Assembly: GCF_002259745.1 (NCBI RefSeq) | Contig: NZ_MWWW01000016.1 | Span: 62,001 to 126,000, forward strand | Direction: 5' to 3' | Length of the DNA: 64,000 nt | Origin: Bifidobacterium myosotis | GTDB taxonomy: Bacteria > Actinomycetota > Actinomycetes > Actinomycetales > Bifidobacteriaceae | Shown here: piece after piece, positions 35,511 through 43,941 of the stretch | How the letters are laid out: each line of letters starts with the position of its first letter | Position numbering within the stretch: position 1 is the first letter of the stretch | The notes under the pieces: generated by a model | Told to the model about the DNA's origin: nothing | Database searches by the model: none | The model's input: the letters and a program-made list of their open reading frames with translations, nothing else | Position numbers and translations under genes: made by a program

Positions 35511-36530
35511 ATGGCTGAGAATGAATGGCTGAATAAAGACTTCTACAAAGTCCTTGGTGTCTCCAAGGACGCCACCGAGACCGACATCACCAAGGCCTAC
35601 CGCAAGTTGGCCCGTAAGTACCACCCTGACCTCAACAAGACCAAGGAGGCGGAGGAGAAGTTCAAGGACATCTCCGAAGCCTACGACGTGCTGAGCAACA
35701 AGAGCGAACGCCAGAAGTACGATGCGATTCGCCAGTTCGGCATGGGCGGTGCCCGCTTCGCCGGTGGTTCCGGCGCCGGCGGCTTCGACGCTTCCGGTTT
35801 CTCCGACATCTTCGGTTCCATGTTCGGCAATGCCTCGGGCATGGGCGGCAATGGCTCCCGCATCCGTTTCTCCACCTCGGGCGGCGGCAATCCCGACATC
35901 AACGGCATCTTCTCGATGTTCGGCGGTGCCGCAGGCCGTGGCGGCAGCCCGTACGGTCAGTCCTACGGCAATGCCGGCGGTTATAGCTATGAGGAGGCGC
36001 CGAGCCCGCAGCGCGGCGACGACCGCAATTCCAAGATTAGCCTGACGTTGCGTCAGGCGGTGAAGGGCGCCACCGTGTCCCTGTCCGTGGACGGCAAGAA
36101 GTTCAAGGCCCATGTGCCTGCCGGCGTCCACGACGGTCAGAAGATCAAGCTGGCCGGCAAGGGCAAGCCGGGGCTCAACGGCGGTGCGGCCGGTGATCTG
36201 TACCTGCACGTCACCGTCAAGCCGGACGAGACCTTCGCGATGCGTGATTCGGACATCATCATGGATTTGCCCGTCACCGTGGGCGAGGCCGTGTCCGGTG
36301 GCAAGGTCGAGGCCAAGGACATCGATGGCAACCCGGTCACCTTTAAGGTGCCGGCAGGCTCCAGTTCCGGTACTGAGCTCAGGCTCGCCGGACTGGGCGT
36401 CCAGCGCGGCAACCAGCCGGGCGACCTGATTGGCCGCGTGCAGATCATGGTGCCCGCCAAGCCGGGCCTCATGCTCAAGCACGTTGCCAAGGAATTCGAC
36501 GAGAAGGCCGGCGACTATCTCGCCCGCTGA
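35511..36530 (+). CDS. dnaJ: DnaJ co-chaperone lacking the zinc-finger domain
   Basis: A 339-residue J-protein stimulating DnaK. The J domain has the HPD motif in KYHPDLNK (about residues 40-47). A Gly/Phe-rich linker with many GG pairs (about residues 75-160) leads straight to the two C-terminal beta domains; the four CXXCXGXG repeats are absent, as in the type II J-proteins (CbpA/DnaJ1) found in actinobacterial dnaK operons. AAAGGAG precedes the ATG. It lies 93 bp downstream of grpE after a hairpin. Confidence 0.92.
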   Translation: MAENEWLNKDFYKVLGVSKDATETDITKAYRKLARKYHPDLNKTKEAEEKFKDISEAYDVLSNKSERQKYDAIRQFGMGGARFAGGSGAGGFDASGFSDIFGSMFGNASGMGGNGSRIRFSTSGGGNPDINGIFSMFGGAAGRGGSPYGQSYGNAGGYSYEEAPSPQRGDDRNSKISLTLRQAVKGATVSLSVDGKKFKAHVPAGVHDGQKIKLAGKGKPGLNGGAAGDLYLHVTVKPDETFAMRDSDIIMDLPVTVGEAVSGGKVEAKDIDGNPVTFKVPAGSSSGTELRLAGLGVQRGNQPGDLIGRVQIMVPAKPGLMLKHVAKEFDEKAGDYLAR

Positions 36531-36623
36531 GCCGGCGGGCTGAAGCGAAGCCGGGCCGCTGAGCCGGCGGACCGTCGGACCGAAGAGCGTTGAGCTGGTT
36601 GAACCGCCAGGGCCGTAGCCGTC

Positions 36624-36653
36624 AGCCGGCTCCCTCCGATGAGGGAGCCGGCT
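36624..36653 (+). terminator. Perfect 13-bp hairpin after dnaJ
   Basis: AGCCGGCTCCCTC and GAGGGAGCCGGCT pair exactly around CGAT. No T-run follows. hspR follows 140 bp later, so it may be a partial terminator within the operon. Confidence 0.6.
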
Positions 36654-36686
36654 CGCACGACAAGTCTGGCAAGACCGGGGCGGCGT

Positions 36687-36759
36687 GAGTGTCCCACCCG
36701 GATGCTGCCGTTGCACAAGGCCTGCAAGACCGAGGTGGGACACTCATCAGCGTCCCACC
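36687..36759. repeat. Three GTCCCACCC words upstream of hspR
   Basis: GAGTGTCCCACC (36687-36698) is present again as its exact reverse complement (36734-36745), and a third GTCCCACCC lies at about 36752-36760. It resembles the GTCCCA-anchored arrays elsewhere in the window. Confidence 0.6.
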
Positions 36760-36794
36760 CTCGCCTAACGTAAACACATCAAAGGAGGTGCATC

Positions 36795-37388
36795 ATGGCA
36801 CGAGCCAATCAGATACGGCAGCTCTACGCCATGTGCGCCACCGCGCTGGTCATGGGTCGCGCCGATCTGGACGGTGCGGATGACGTGGGCTTCGACATCG
36901 AGCTCCCCATCTTCACCGTCGGTCAGGCGGCCGAACTGGCCGGCATCCACCCGCAGACCCTTCGCCAATACGACCGTCTTAATCTGGTGCGTCCGCAGCG
37001 TACCGATGGCGGTGCCCGACGGTATTGTCTGCGGGATATCGCCCGTCTGGCCCGCGCCCAACGGCTGAGTCAGGACGAGGGCATCAACCTTTCCGGCATC
37101 GCGCGCATCCTGTCCCTCGAAGAGGAGAACCGGCAGCTGCGACGCGAAATCAAACGCATGCAGTCCTCCGGCGGGGAAAGCGTCTTCGCCGCCGGCCGTG
37201 ACGGCAACATCGTGGAAGTCCAGCGTTCCAATCGCGCCAGACTGTGGCGTAACGCCATCCGTCGTGAGACCCGCGAACTTCCTGGTCGCCCCGCATCCCC
37301 GTCGAGCCGTGCCGACAAAGGGGCCCGTGCCGCCGAGGAATCCCCCTACAACGACGACTCCAAGTCGATGGTGCTGTGGGGCTGGTGA
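36795..37388 (+). CDS. hspR: MerR-family heat-shock repressor HspR
   Basis: Represses the dnaK operon by binding HAIR boxes with DnaK as co-repressor. It has 197 residues. The MerR helix-turn-helix is FTVGQAAELAGIHPQTLRQYDRLN (given only as location: residues 36-59), followed by RYCLRDIARLARAQRL and a coiled-coil stretch (LSLEEENRQLRREIKRMQ). The basic, Pro-rich C-terminal part of about 70 residues ends in VLWGW; a hydrophobic end is typical of HspR. AAAGGAGG precedes the ATG. The gene position downstream of dnaJ is classic. Confidence 0.93.
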   Translation: MARANQIRQLYAMCATALVMGRADLDGADDVGFDIELPIFTVGQAAELAGIHPQTLRQYDRLNLVRPQRTDGGARRYCLRDIARLARAQRLSQDEGINLSGIARILSLEEENRQLRREIKRMQSSGGESVFAAGRDGNIVEVQRSNRARLWRNAIRRETRELPGRPASPSSRADKGARAAEESPYNDDSKSMVLWGW

Positions 37389-37392
37389 CAGA

Positions 37393-37519
37393 CCGGTGGC
37401 CTGTCACGTAATTGTCTGAATGGTGTTGGCCCCCTTCTGGGGTGAGGGGCTGTCACCGAAGCTGACTGGGGGAGAGGCAGAGGCTGAAGTCTTCGACTAT
37501 TAAAGAGACAGGCCACTAT
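37393..37519. mobile_element. MITE A copy, short form
   Basis: The left end CCGGTGGCCTGTCACGTAAT and right end GAGACAGGCCACTA are imperfect inverted repeats. Inside are AATTGTCTGAATGGTG and ACCGAAGCTGACTGGGGGAG, as in other A copies. It lacks the nested 97-bp unit. It abuts the B element that follows. Confidence 0.75.
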
Positions 37520-37827
37520 ATGCCGCATCAAAAATTCATTGACTACCCCTCGGTCCGCTTTGAGGGTCAGCTCATCCTGCAATTATCGACGTGCTTCGCG
37601 CGTATTCTGCTGGCTCGCCTGTCAGCTCGCACGTTGCCGGTAAACAGCTCCGCTGTTTGTTTCACTGCAACGACCCCGCAATTCCGGACGCACTCCGCGC
37701 GTGTTCCGCTGGCTCGCCTGTCGGCTCGCACGTTGCCTACAAACAGCTCTGCTGTTTGCTTCACGGCAACGTCCGACAAGGGGAGCCAACGATATAATCA
37801 ACGAACTTCTGACGCAGGACACCAATG
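37520..37827. mobile_element. MITE B copy with two nested units
   Basis: The right end AACTTCTGACGCAGGACACC and the left part (ATTCATTGACTACCCCTCGG) match, in reverse, the ends of the element at 43638-43930. It holds two tandem copies of the nested unit (about 37572-37668 and 37669-37772), each with AAACAGCTCYGCTGTTT and GGCTCGCCTGTC. It lies between hspR and a HAD gene and has no coding capacity of its own. Confidence 0.7.
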
Positions 37828-37913
37828 CGCGGCGTCATTGCCACGGGCTGTCTTGCGGAGTTGGTGAGATAGAAGCAGCAAACAACCGGCGTTCAACCAT
37901 GTACGGAGGCAAT

Positions 37914-38585
37914 ATGCTGCTCAAGGCTGTGTTCTGGGATCTGGACGGCACGCTTATCGATTCCGAGCCGCTCTGGCATGACGGCGAAATCGAGATTGCA
38001 CATGCCAATGGCGGTGAATGGACCGAAGAACTCGGATGGTCCGTCTCCGGTACGCCTGTGCCCAATGTGGCGAAGCACATGATCGAGCGTGGTTGCACGC
38101 TCAGCGTCGAGGAGATCGATGTGCAACTCAAGGACTACGTGTTCCAGGCCGAGGTCAGGCGTCTGCCGTGGATTCCCGGCGTGCTGGACGTGTTGCGCTC
38201 GCTCAAAGAGGCCGGTATCCCCTCCATGCTGGTAACCACCTCGCCGCGGCGCATGGCGGAGAACATCATGAAACAGTCCGACGGTCTGTTCGCCGGATAT
38301 GTATGCGGTGACGACCCGTACGAGCACAAGCCGAACCCCGCCCCCTATCTGGCTGCGGCCGCCAAGCTCGGCATCGCCCCGGAGGATATGGGCGAATGCG
38401 TGGTGTTGGAGGACTCAGCCGTAGGCCTGAAGGCAGGTGCCGCCTCCGGTGCCACGCTCATTGCGCAGACCGGCTGGATTCGCACCGACACCTCCGGTCT
38501 CGGCCAATTCGCCTCCATCGATTCCTATGACGGCATCGATGCCGCCGCGTTGGACGAGTTCGTCCGCAGGCGTCTGGAGGCCTGA
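37914..38585 (+). CDS. HAD-superfamily phosphatase (beta-phosphoglucomutase-like)
   Basis: A 223-residue HAD-IA hydrolase. Motif I is complete (FWDLDGTLIDSEPLW), motif II is LVTTSPRR, the motif III Lys is in EHKPNPAPY, and motif IV is VLEDSAVGLKAG. The helical cap and the motif pattern resemble sugar-phosphate phosphatases and beta-phosphoglucomutases. The ATG at 37914 was chosen because GGAGGC lies five bases before it; in-frame codons upstream run into the MITE. The substrate is unknown. A terminator hairpin follows at 38591. Confidence 0.88.
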   Translation: MLLKAVFWDLDGTLIDSEPLWHDGEIEIAHANGGEWTEELGWSVSGTPVPNVAKHMIERGCTLSVEEIDVQLKDYVFQAEVRRLPWIPGVLDVLRSLKEAGIPSMLVTTSPRRMAENIMKQSDGLFAGYVCGDDPYEHKPNPAPYLAAAAKLGIAPEDMGECVVLEDSAVGLKAGAASGATLIAQTGWIRTDTSGLGQFASIDSYDGIDAAALDEFVRRRLEA

Positions 38586-38590
38586 TCGTT

Positions 38591-38635
38591 GTGTTGATAC
38601 CGGCTGACATGCCAGTGCCACGCCGGTATCAACAC
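38591..38635 (+). terminator. Hairpin after the HAD gene
   Basis: GTGTTGATACCGGC and GCCGGTATCAACAC pair exactly over 14 bp around a 17-base loop, six bases after the stop codon. There is no T-run. Confidence 0.6.
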
Positions 38636-38649
38636 CAGACTGCCGGGTC

Positions 38650-38876
38650 CTAGTGGTCTGTCTCGTAATTGTTTGAGTGGTGTTGCCCCCCCCCTCTGAT
38701 GGGACGTTGCCGTGAAGCAAACAGCGGAGCTGTTTGTAGGCGGCGTGCGAGCCGACAGGCGAGCCAGCATGCCGCGCACGCAGTGCGTCCTTAATGGCAG
38801 GACGGGCTGTCAGCGAAGCTGACTGGGGAAGAGACAGAAGTTGAAGCCCTTAATTATTTAAGAGACAGACCACTAA
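38650..38876. mobile_element. MITE A copy with nested 97-bp unit
   Basis: CTAGTGGTCTGTCTC at the left and GAGACAGACCACTA at the right form near-perfect terminal inverted repeats. The nested unit (about 38704-38803: TTGCCGTGAAGCAAACAGCG ... GCAGGACG) splits the normal internal sequence between CCCCTCTGATG and GGGCTGTCAGCGAAGCTGAC. It matches the element at 51703-51914 in opposite orientation. Confidence 0.85.
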
Positions 38877-39040
38877 AACTGTGCAGATTTCAGTGGAGTC
38901 GTCGGCTGTATCGGCCCCGCTGGTAGGGTAGGGGATGGTTTGCCCCTTGGTTGTCGGCCGCCGGACGCCGTTGCGCGCCGTTATGCCGGTATGACCATAA
39001 GGCGTGAGTACATTACGGAATTCAACTCTTTAGGAATCGC
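38877..39040. other. Upstream region of dedA
   Basis: No gene or clear promoter is visible. TTTAGGA (about 39029-39035) may serve as a weak ribosome-binding site for the DedA gene. Confidence 0.3.
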
Positions 39041-39760
39041 ATGGGCTTTGTCAATTTCATCCTCGAGCTGCTGAAGGACCCGCGTGCCGCCATCGCCGGC
39101 TGGATTGCCATGGGCGTGGCTCCCACGTTGGGCTTCATCTTCCTCATCGTCTTCATCGAGACCGGTGTGGTGTTCTTCCCGTTCCTGCCCGGCGACTCGC
39201 TGCTGTTCGCGGCCGGCGTGTTCGCCGCACCCGATGCGGCGACCGGCAAGGCCGCTCTGCCGTTGTTCTGGCTGCTACCGGTGGTGTGGTGCGCGCCGAT
39301 CATCGGCGACCAGTGCAACTACTTCATCGGCCACTTCTTCGGCCGCCGCATCATCCAGTCCGGCAAGGTGAAGGCCATGACGCCGGAGCGCATCGCCAAA
39401 ACCGAGCACATGATCGAGAAGTGGGGCCCGTTGGCCGTGTTCCTCGGTCGTTTCTTCCCGTTCATCCGCACGTTCATGCCGTTCATTTCCGGTATCTCGG
39501 GCATGCGCTGGAGCCGCTTCACCCCATTCTCGGTGCTGGGCGGTCTGTGCTGGTCCACGCTGTTCACGCTGCTGGGCTACTTCTTCGGCAACATTCCAGC
39601 CGTGCAGGATCATTTCGAATTGGTGATCGTGCTCATCCTGCTGGTCTCGCTCGCGCCGACCATCATCGGTCTGTTCAAAGCCAAGTTCGGCAAGAAACAG
39701 CCGGTGACCGATTCCCAGCTCGACGTTATGGAATCCGGCATCGAACATCTCGACAAGTGA
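39041..39760 (+). CDS. dedA: DedA-family membrane protein
   Basis: A 239-residue polytopic protein of the DedA/SNARE-associated (VTT) family, implicated in lipid scrambling and envelope homeostasis. Seen: FLPGDSLLFAAGVF early, the conserved FLGRFFPFIRTFMPFISG (about residues 143-160), and about five hydrophobic segments. The length is normal. It is a single gene with a strong terminator (39829-39863). Confidence 0.9.
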   Translation: MGFVNFILELLKDPRAAIAGWIAMGVAPTLGFIFLIVFIETGVVFFPFLPGDSLLFAAGVFAAPDAATGKAALPLFWLLPVVWCAPIIGDQCNYFIGHFFGRRIIQSGKVKAMTPERIAKTEHMIEKWGPLAVFLGRFFPFIRTFMPFISGISGMRWSRFTPFSVLGGLCWSTLFTLLGYFFGNIPAVQDHFELVIVLILLVSLAPTIIGLFKAKFGKKQPVTDSQLDVMESGIEHLDK

Positions 39761-39828
39761 CGATTCGACAGGTGACGTCGCCAACCGTCTGACGGTCGGT
39801 TGACGGTTGTGTGGCTGGCGGTCGTATG

Positions 39829-39863
39829 GCCCGGTCCCTCAGCGGGAGGGGTCGGGGCTTTTT
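39829..39863 (+). terminator. Terminator after dedA
   Basis: GCCCGGTCCCTC pairs with GAGGGGTCGGGGC around a short AGCGG loop, followed by five T residues. Confidence 0.8.
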
Positions 39864-39895
39864 GCATAATGACTGGGCGCCCGCGTACATTGCCT

Positions 39896-40090
39896 GTGTA
39901 CTTACCGTCCCCGAGAGGTTCGGAACCCACTGAAACTCACTGTAAGTATGCGGGATGACGAGGCAGTCACGTACATACAGTCCCTGGGAGGCCTCAAACG
40001 GACGGTAAGTACGCGTGACCTTCGTCAGTTCGCGTACTTACCGTCCCAAGACTCGTACATACCGTTCCGGGCCGCGTGTATTTACTGTCC
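39896..40090. repeat. Array of about seven GTACTTACCGTCCC words upstream of tadZ
   Basis: Copies at 39896-39911, 39969-39984, 40032-40047, 40053-40068 and 40076-40090 read in one direction (GTGTACTTACCGTCCC, ACGTACATACAGTCCC and so on). Copies at about 39939 and 40000-40015 (GGACGGTAAGTACGCG) read in the other. The last three are 21-23 bp apart, close to two helical turns. Confidence 0.8.
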
Positions 40091-40219
40091 GTTTCGCGGG
40101 CCGAATGCCGGCGATGAGCTGAGATACCCGTTCCACTGGCCTCTGTTGCTCGTATCCACCCTGCTGCCGCTATTATCGCCGACCGGTCCGGCATGGCGTG
40201 CGTTCACGAGCCGGCGAAC

Positions 40220-40288
40220 CTATCCACATGCGCTGTGGACGACATGCTGGGCTGTGGATAACCCGGCAAGCTGGAACCACATTGCCCG
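40220..40288. promoter_or_regulatory. Tad repeat 1: inverted DnaA-box pair
   Basis: CTATCCACA (40220-40228) and TGTGGATAA (40253-40261) are inverted DnaA-box sequences separated by 24 bp (one mismatch in the first), followed by CGGCAAGCTGGAACCACAT. The same arrangement recurs at 43942-44009. Confidence 0.65.
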
Positions 40289-40331
40289 TTCCGGATTGAA
40301 CCGGCTAGGGACGACACGGTTCAATCGGCCC

Positions 40332-41282
40332 ATGACCAGCAACACCACACCCCATGTGGCACGTCGGATGAGTGCGCCGGCGTTGGCCCCTCCAGGCGTC
40401 CCATTGCCTGCGGACGAAGTGCCATCTCCCTCACTTCGCTATTACACGCCGCCTCCCAAACCGTTGGCCTCCTGCGAACGCAAACGTTCCAAGGATGCCC
40501 CTGCCGGAGCGCTCGCCGTAGACACAACATTCCAGAACATCGTGACGATGACCGCCGGCCACAGCGGCATAGGTCTGAGCGTCATGTCTGCCATGCTGGC
40601 TTGGACACTGACGGAACGCGGCCGCAGTTGCGCGTTGGTGGATGCCGATTTCGTAGGCGGATGTCTCGATCTGCTGCTCGGTGTGGAACGCGAGTCGGGT
40701 CTTCGCTTCAGCCAGGTCGAAGCTCCGCTCGGCTACATCGAGGGCACCGCGCTCAACCATGACCTGTTGGTGTGGGAAGGCGTTCGTGTGCTGCCGTACG
40801 ATCCCTGGAACGCCCGCCAGCCTGACTGGTGGGAGGTGCAGGCGGCGGTTCGAGCCCTGGCTCAGGCCAACGATGTGGTCATCGTGGACGCCGGACAGGG
40901 CGGTCTGGTCGAAACGGTCAATGATTTGCGGTCCTCCATGCACATCGTGGCGGCGGAGCTTTCCGTCATAGGACTGGCCAGAGCCAAGACCCATAGGATG
41001 CGGTTGGACTCGTGGGGATGCCCGACGCCTCGTATCGTGGGGGTCCTGCCTCGCGGCAAGCCCCGCGGCCGGGGAGAGGTGGGCGTCCCCGAAGCGGAGG
41101 ATTACCTGACCGCCACGGTTCTCGGTCCCGTTCGTCCCTTTGCGGGATTGTGCGGCGATGTTTTGGAAGGATTAGGCATCCGATCGATTCCCAAGGGAAG
41201 CCGCAAAGCCATAAATCTGTTGGCCGATGCGATCGAGCAGACCATTCGGCCCATGCATGCGGCCACGGAACCGGATTGGTGA
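40332..41282 (+). CDS. tadZ: TadZ/CpaE-like ATPase of the tad pilus
   Basis: A MinD/ParA-related protein that positions the tad (Flp) pilus machine. It has 316 residues if the ATG at 40332 is used; the frame is open much further upstream, through the repeat array, and no ribosome-binding site stands out, so the start is uncertain (40368 is another option). The deviant Walker A is TAGHSGIGLS, without the usual Lys-Thr. The rest of the fold is clear: SCALVDADFVGGCLDLLLG, DVVIVDAGQGGLVETV. It is followed within four bases by tadA. Confidence 0.8.
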   Translation: MTSNTTPHVARRMSAPALAPPGVPLPADEVPSPSLRYYTPPPKPLASCERKRSKDAPAGALAVDTTFQNIVTMTAGHSGIGLSVMSAMLAWTLTERGRSCALVDADFVGGCLDLLLGVERESGLRFSQVEAPLGYIEGTALNHDLLVWEGVRVLPYDPWNARQPDWWEVQAAVRALAQANDVVIVDAGQGGLVETVNDLRSSMHIVAAELSVIGLARAKTHRMRLDSWGCPTPRIVGVLPRGKPRGRGEVGVPEAEDYLTATVLGPVRPFAGLCGDVLEGLGIRSIPKGSRKAINLLADAIEQTIRPMHAATEPDW

Positions 41283-41286
41283 CCTT

Positions 41287-42303
41287 ATGAATGGCCCGGT
41301 TCACGGCACCCTGTTTTTCGGTCTTCTGGAAGGATTGGCCGCAGACGCGCGTGTCACGGACGTGGCGGTCACCTGTGATGGCCGGGTTTGGGCCGACCGA
41401 GGGGACGGTATGCATGAGCATCGGCTGCCGGTGCCGTTCCGGTCATCTCAGGTGGTGCGGGAATATGCCGTCCAGCTGTGCGCGCAACTCGGGCGAAGGC
41501 TGGATGACGCCTGCCCAATCGCGGACGCCGCCAGTGTGGACGGCATCCGCGTCCACGCGGTGATTGCACCGCTGGTGCCGCAGGGAGCGGCGATCTCCAT
41601 ACGATTTCCGGACAGGTCCGGAACGTCATTGTGGACGCTGGGGCAGTCCGGCATGTTCCCGGCGCCTTGGTTCACGCTGCTGACGGGATTGGTGCGCAAC
41701 AGGGCCACCCTGCTGATCACTGGCGGCACCGGCGTGGGGAAGACCACGCTGGCCAAGGCCTTACTGGCCGAATGCGACGCCGACGAGCGCATCGTCACCG
41801 TCGAGGAGGTTCGCGAGCTGGGTGATGTAGGCCATGCCAATCATGTGTCGCTGGTGGCGCGCGAGGCGAATGTCGAAGGCGTGGGCGCCGTCGGATTGCC
41901 GGAACTGACCAAAGCGACATTGCGCATGCGGCCGGATCGTGTGGTTTTGGGCGAGTGCCGTGGTGAGGAGATCGTGGACTTGCTGCGGGCCTTCAACTCC
42001 GGGCATCGTGGCGGGCTGACCACGCTGCATGCCGACGGCGTGGAGCGGGTCCCGGCGCGTATGGTCTCCTTGGGACTGCTTGCCGGCGTGGCGCCGGAGG
42101 CCATGGCCATGCTGGCCGCTGGAGCCTTCGATGCGGTGCTGCATTTGGAGCGGGTCAACGGTCGTCGTCGCATCGCTCAGATTGGTGGATTGCAGGCATC
42201 GCGAGCCGGTCTTGCCGGAGTGCCGTTGGCTGTATGGGACGGCTCGGGAGCTCCATGGCGCGCTCCGGAATGGGATCGTTTCCTTGCCCGATGGAGCGGT
42301 TGA
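41287..42303 (+). CDS. tadA: TadA/CpaF-family secretion ATPase
   Basis: The assembly ATPase of the tad pilus. It has 338 residues, shorter than typical CpaF (about 450) because the N-terminal region is reduced. Walker A is ITGGTGVGKTTLAKAL (about residues 141-156), the Asp box is VEEVRELG, Walker B is LRMRPDRVVLGECRGEE, and the His box is GHRGGLTTLHAD. It is coupled to tadZ (gap of four bases) and tadB (gap of three bases). Confidence 0.9.
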   Translation: MNGPVHGTLFFGLLEGLAADARVTDVAVTCDGRVWADRGDGMHEHRLPVPFRSSQVVREYAVQLCAQLGRRLDDACPIADAASVDGIRVHAVIAPLVPQGAAISIRFPDRSGTSLWTLGQSGMFPAPWFTLLTGLVRNRATLLITGGTGVGKTTLAKALLAECDADERIVTVEEVRELGDVGHANHVSLVAREANVEGVGAVGLPELTKATLRMRPDRVVLGECRGEEIVDLLRAFNSGHRGGLTTLHADGVERVPARMVSLGLLAGVAPEAMAMLAAGAFDAVLHLERVNGRRRIAQIGGLQASRAGLAGVPLAVWDGSGAPWRAPEWDRFLARWSG

Positions 42304-42306
42304 CCG

Positions 42307-43014
42307 ATGTGGTGTGCATTGATGGTGGCATTGGCGGTTGTGTTGTGGCCGGTCGGAGGATCGCGTGCGGCGGCAAGATTGGAACACTGCCTTCCGCCCG
42401 GTCATGGCGCCGAGGTCAGTGCTCGTCGTGCTGTCGCCGGTCCTCTAGGCGGGCGGAGTCCCGGCGCCCACAGTAAAGGCCGGTACGGCGCGTCGGCTCG
42501 CGTCGGCATCGCACAGGTCATCGCTTCGGCCATCGCTCGCATGAAGGGCGGCGGCACCATGTTGGAAGCGTTCGAGGAACAGTCCGGCGGAAGATTCGCC
42601 ATTCGGAAGCTCACCATGCGTCAGCTGGAAGCAGTGTTCGCCGATTGCCGTCTGAACGATGAGTCGCGGGACCAGTCGGGGCATGCCGCAGCTGGCGTCG
42701 CCGCGGCGGCACGGCTCAGTGACGAGCTGGGATGCCGGATCGTGCCGTGTCTGGAAGCGGTGCTTGACGCCTATCGTCAGATGCGTTTGATGCAGCAGCT
42801 CACCGCGCAGGCGTTCGCCGTGCCCAAGGCGACTGTCGGTCTGCTGAGCGTGCTTCCTGCGGCGACGGTGCTGCTGGGTGAATTGATGGGTTCACATCCG
42901 ATGGGCTTCCTGCTGACGGACGGTCGGGGACTGGTTTGCCTGATGCTGGGAGGCTGCTGCTATATAGCCGGGCTGGCATGGATGCGGGCGTTGATGAAAG
43001 GGGATTCGGGATGA
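42307..43014 (+). CDS. tadB: TadB-like inner-membrane protein
   Basis: A 235-residue platform protein with a type II secretion F-like segment (LEAFEEQSGG, AARLSDELGCRIVPCLEAV) and C-terminal membrane helices (VGLLSVLPAATVLLGELMG, LMLGGCCYIAGLAWM). It is shorter than proteobacterial TadB. Its stop overlaps the tadC start (ATGA). Confidence 0.8.
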   Translation: MWCALMVALAVVLWPVGGSRAAARLEHCLPPGHGAEVSARRAVAGPLGGRSPGAHSKGRYGASARVGIAQVIASAIARMKGGGTMLEAFEEQSGGRFAIRKLTMRQLEAVFADCRLNDESRDQSGHAAAGVAAAARLSDELGCRIVPCLEAVLDAYRQMRLMQQLTAQAFAVPKATVGLLSVLPAATVLLGELMGSHPMGFLLTDGRGLVCLMLGGCCYIAGLAWMRALMKGDSG

Positions 43015-43628
43015 GTGCCGCATGGCCCGTCGCTGCGGCATGCTGTGCGGCCATTGCGGTCTGGATGCACAGCATGCGTGGCGGTGCTGCCGGGCGTCTG
43101 GATGTGTCCGCATATGGGCGCACGAACATTGATGCCGGATCATCCTGGACCATGCTTGTCCTGCGCATGGTCCAGGTCGCGTTATGTGAGGGTGCCTCCA
43201 TCCCCGGAACGTTGCAATCCGTCGGACGCGCCATAGGGGGTGAATGCGGCGACGGCATGGAGCGAGTCGGCGCCGCGCTCAATCGTGGAGCCTCCTGGGC
43301 GGACGCATGGGGCGCCGTGACGATTGAGACAATTGGCGAATCGAATGGCCGACATCATGTGATGCGTCGTGAGACGGATGAAGGCCGCAAGGCGTGCGAG
43401 ACGCTGTCGCTGGTACGGGCCGCACTGGAATCCTCGTGGAACCATGGCGATGCTCCCGGCATACGTCTTGATGCCGCCATCGAACAATGGGACCGGGATG
43501 AGCGCGCGGCCATAGAACGTCATGCGGCGAGCCTGTCCGTAAAGCTGTTGATGCCCACAGGTCTGTGCTTTCTGCCGGCCTTCGTGCTGATCGGCATCAT
43601 CCCCGCCATAGTCTCGTTCGTAATGTGA
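43011..43628 (+). CDS. tadC: TadC-like inner-membrane protein
   Basis: A 205-residue partner of TadB with a T2SSF-like core (LRMVQVALCEGASIPGTLQSVG, HAASLSVKLLMPTGLCFLPAF) and a C-terminal helix (VLIGIIPAIVSFVM). The ATG at 43011 overlaps the tadB stop. A MITE starts about ten bases after its stop, separating it from the pilin genes. Confidence 0.8.
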   Translation: MSAAWPVAAACCAAIAVWMHSMRGGAAGRLDVSAYGRTNIDAGSSWTMLVLRMVQVALCEGASIPGTLQSVGRAIGGECGDGMERVGAALNRGASWADAWGAVTIETIGESNGRHHVMRRETDEGRKACETLSLVRAALESSWNHGDAPGIRLDAAIEQWDRDERAAIERHAASLSVKLLMPTGLCFLPAFVLIGIIPAIVSFVM

Positions 43629-43637
43629 CGACTGCGT

Positions 43638-43930
43638 CTAGGCCTCGCCGGTCCATTTTTTAGCTCCCCTTGTCGGACATTGCCGTGAAGCAAACAGCAG
43701 AGCTGTTTGTAGGCAACATGCGAGCCGACAGGCGAGCCAGCGGAACACGCGCGGAGTGCGTCCGGAATTGCGGGGTCGTTGCCGTGAAGCAAACAGCGAA
43801 GCTGTTGGTGGGCAACGTGCGAGCCGGCAGGCTGCGCGCAGTGCGCTCCATATTTGCAGGACGAGCTGGTCCACGAAGTGGGCCTGAGAGGTAGTGAATT
43901 CACAACGAGTTTCTGGCGCAGGCCACTAGC
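43638..43930. mobile_element. MITE B copy splitting the tad locus
   Basis: Right end GAGTTTCTGGCGCAGGCCACTAG; the left end (from CTAGGCCTCG) is more degenerate. Two nested units lie inside (about 43679-43764 and 43769-43866: TTGCCGTGAAGCAAACAGCR ... GAGTGCGTCCGGAATTGC). The order and sequence mirror the copy at 37520-37827. It sits between tadC and the pilin gene. Confidence 0.7.
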
Positions 43931-43941
43931 GTCCTCTTTGG

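Noticed and set aside
39948..40331. 128-codon N-terminal extension of tadZ
   Set aside because: It consists of the translated repeat array and DnaA-box repeat and has no resemblance to TadZ proteins.
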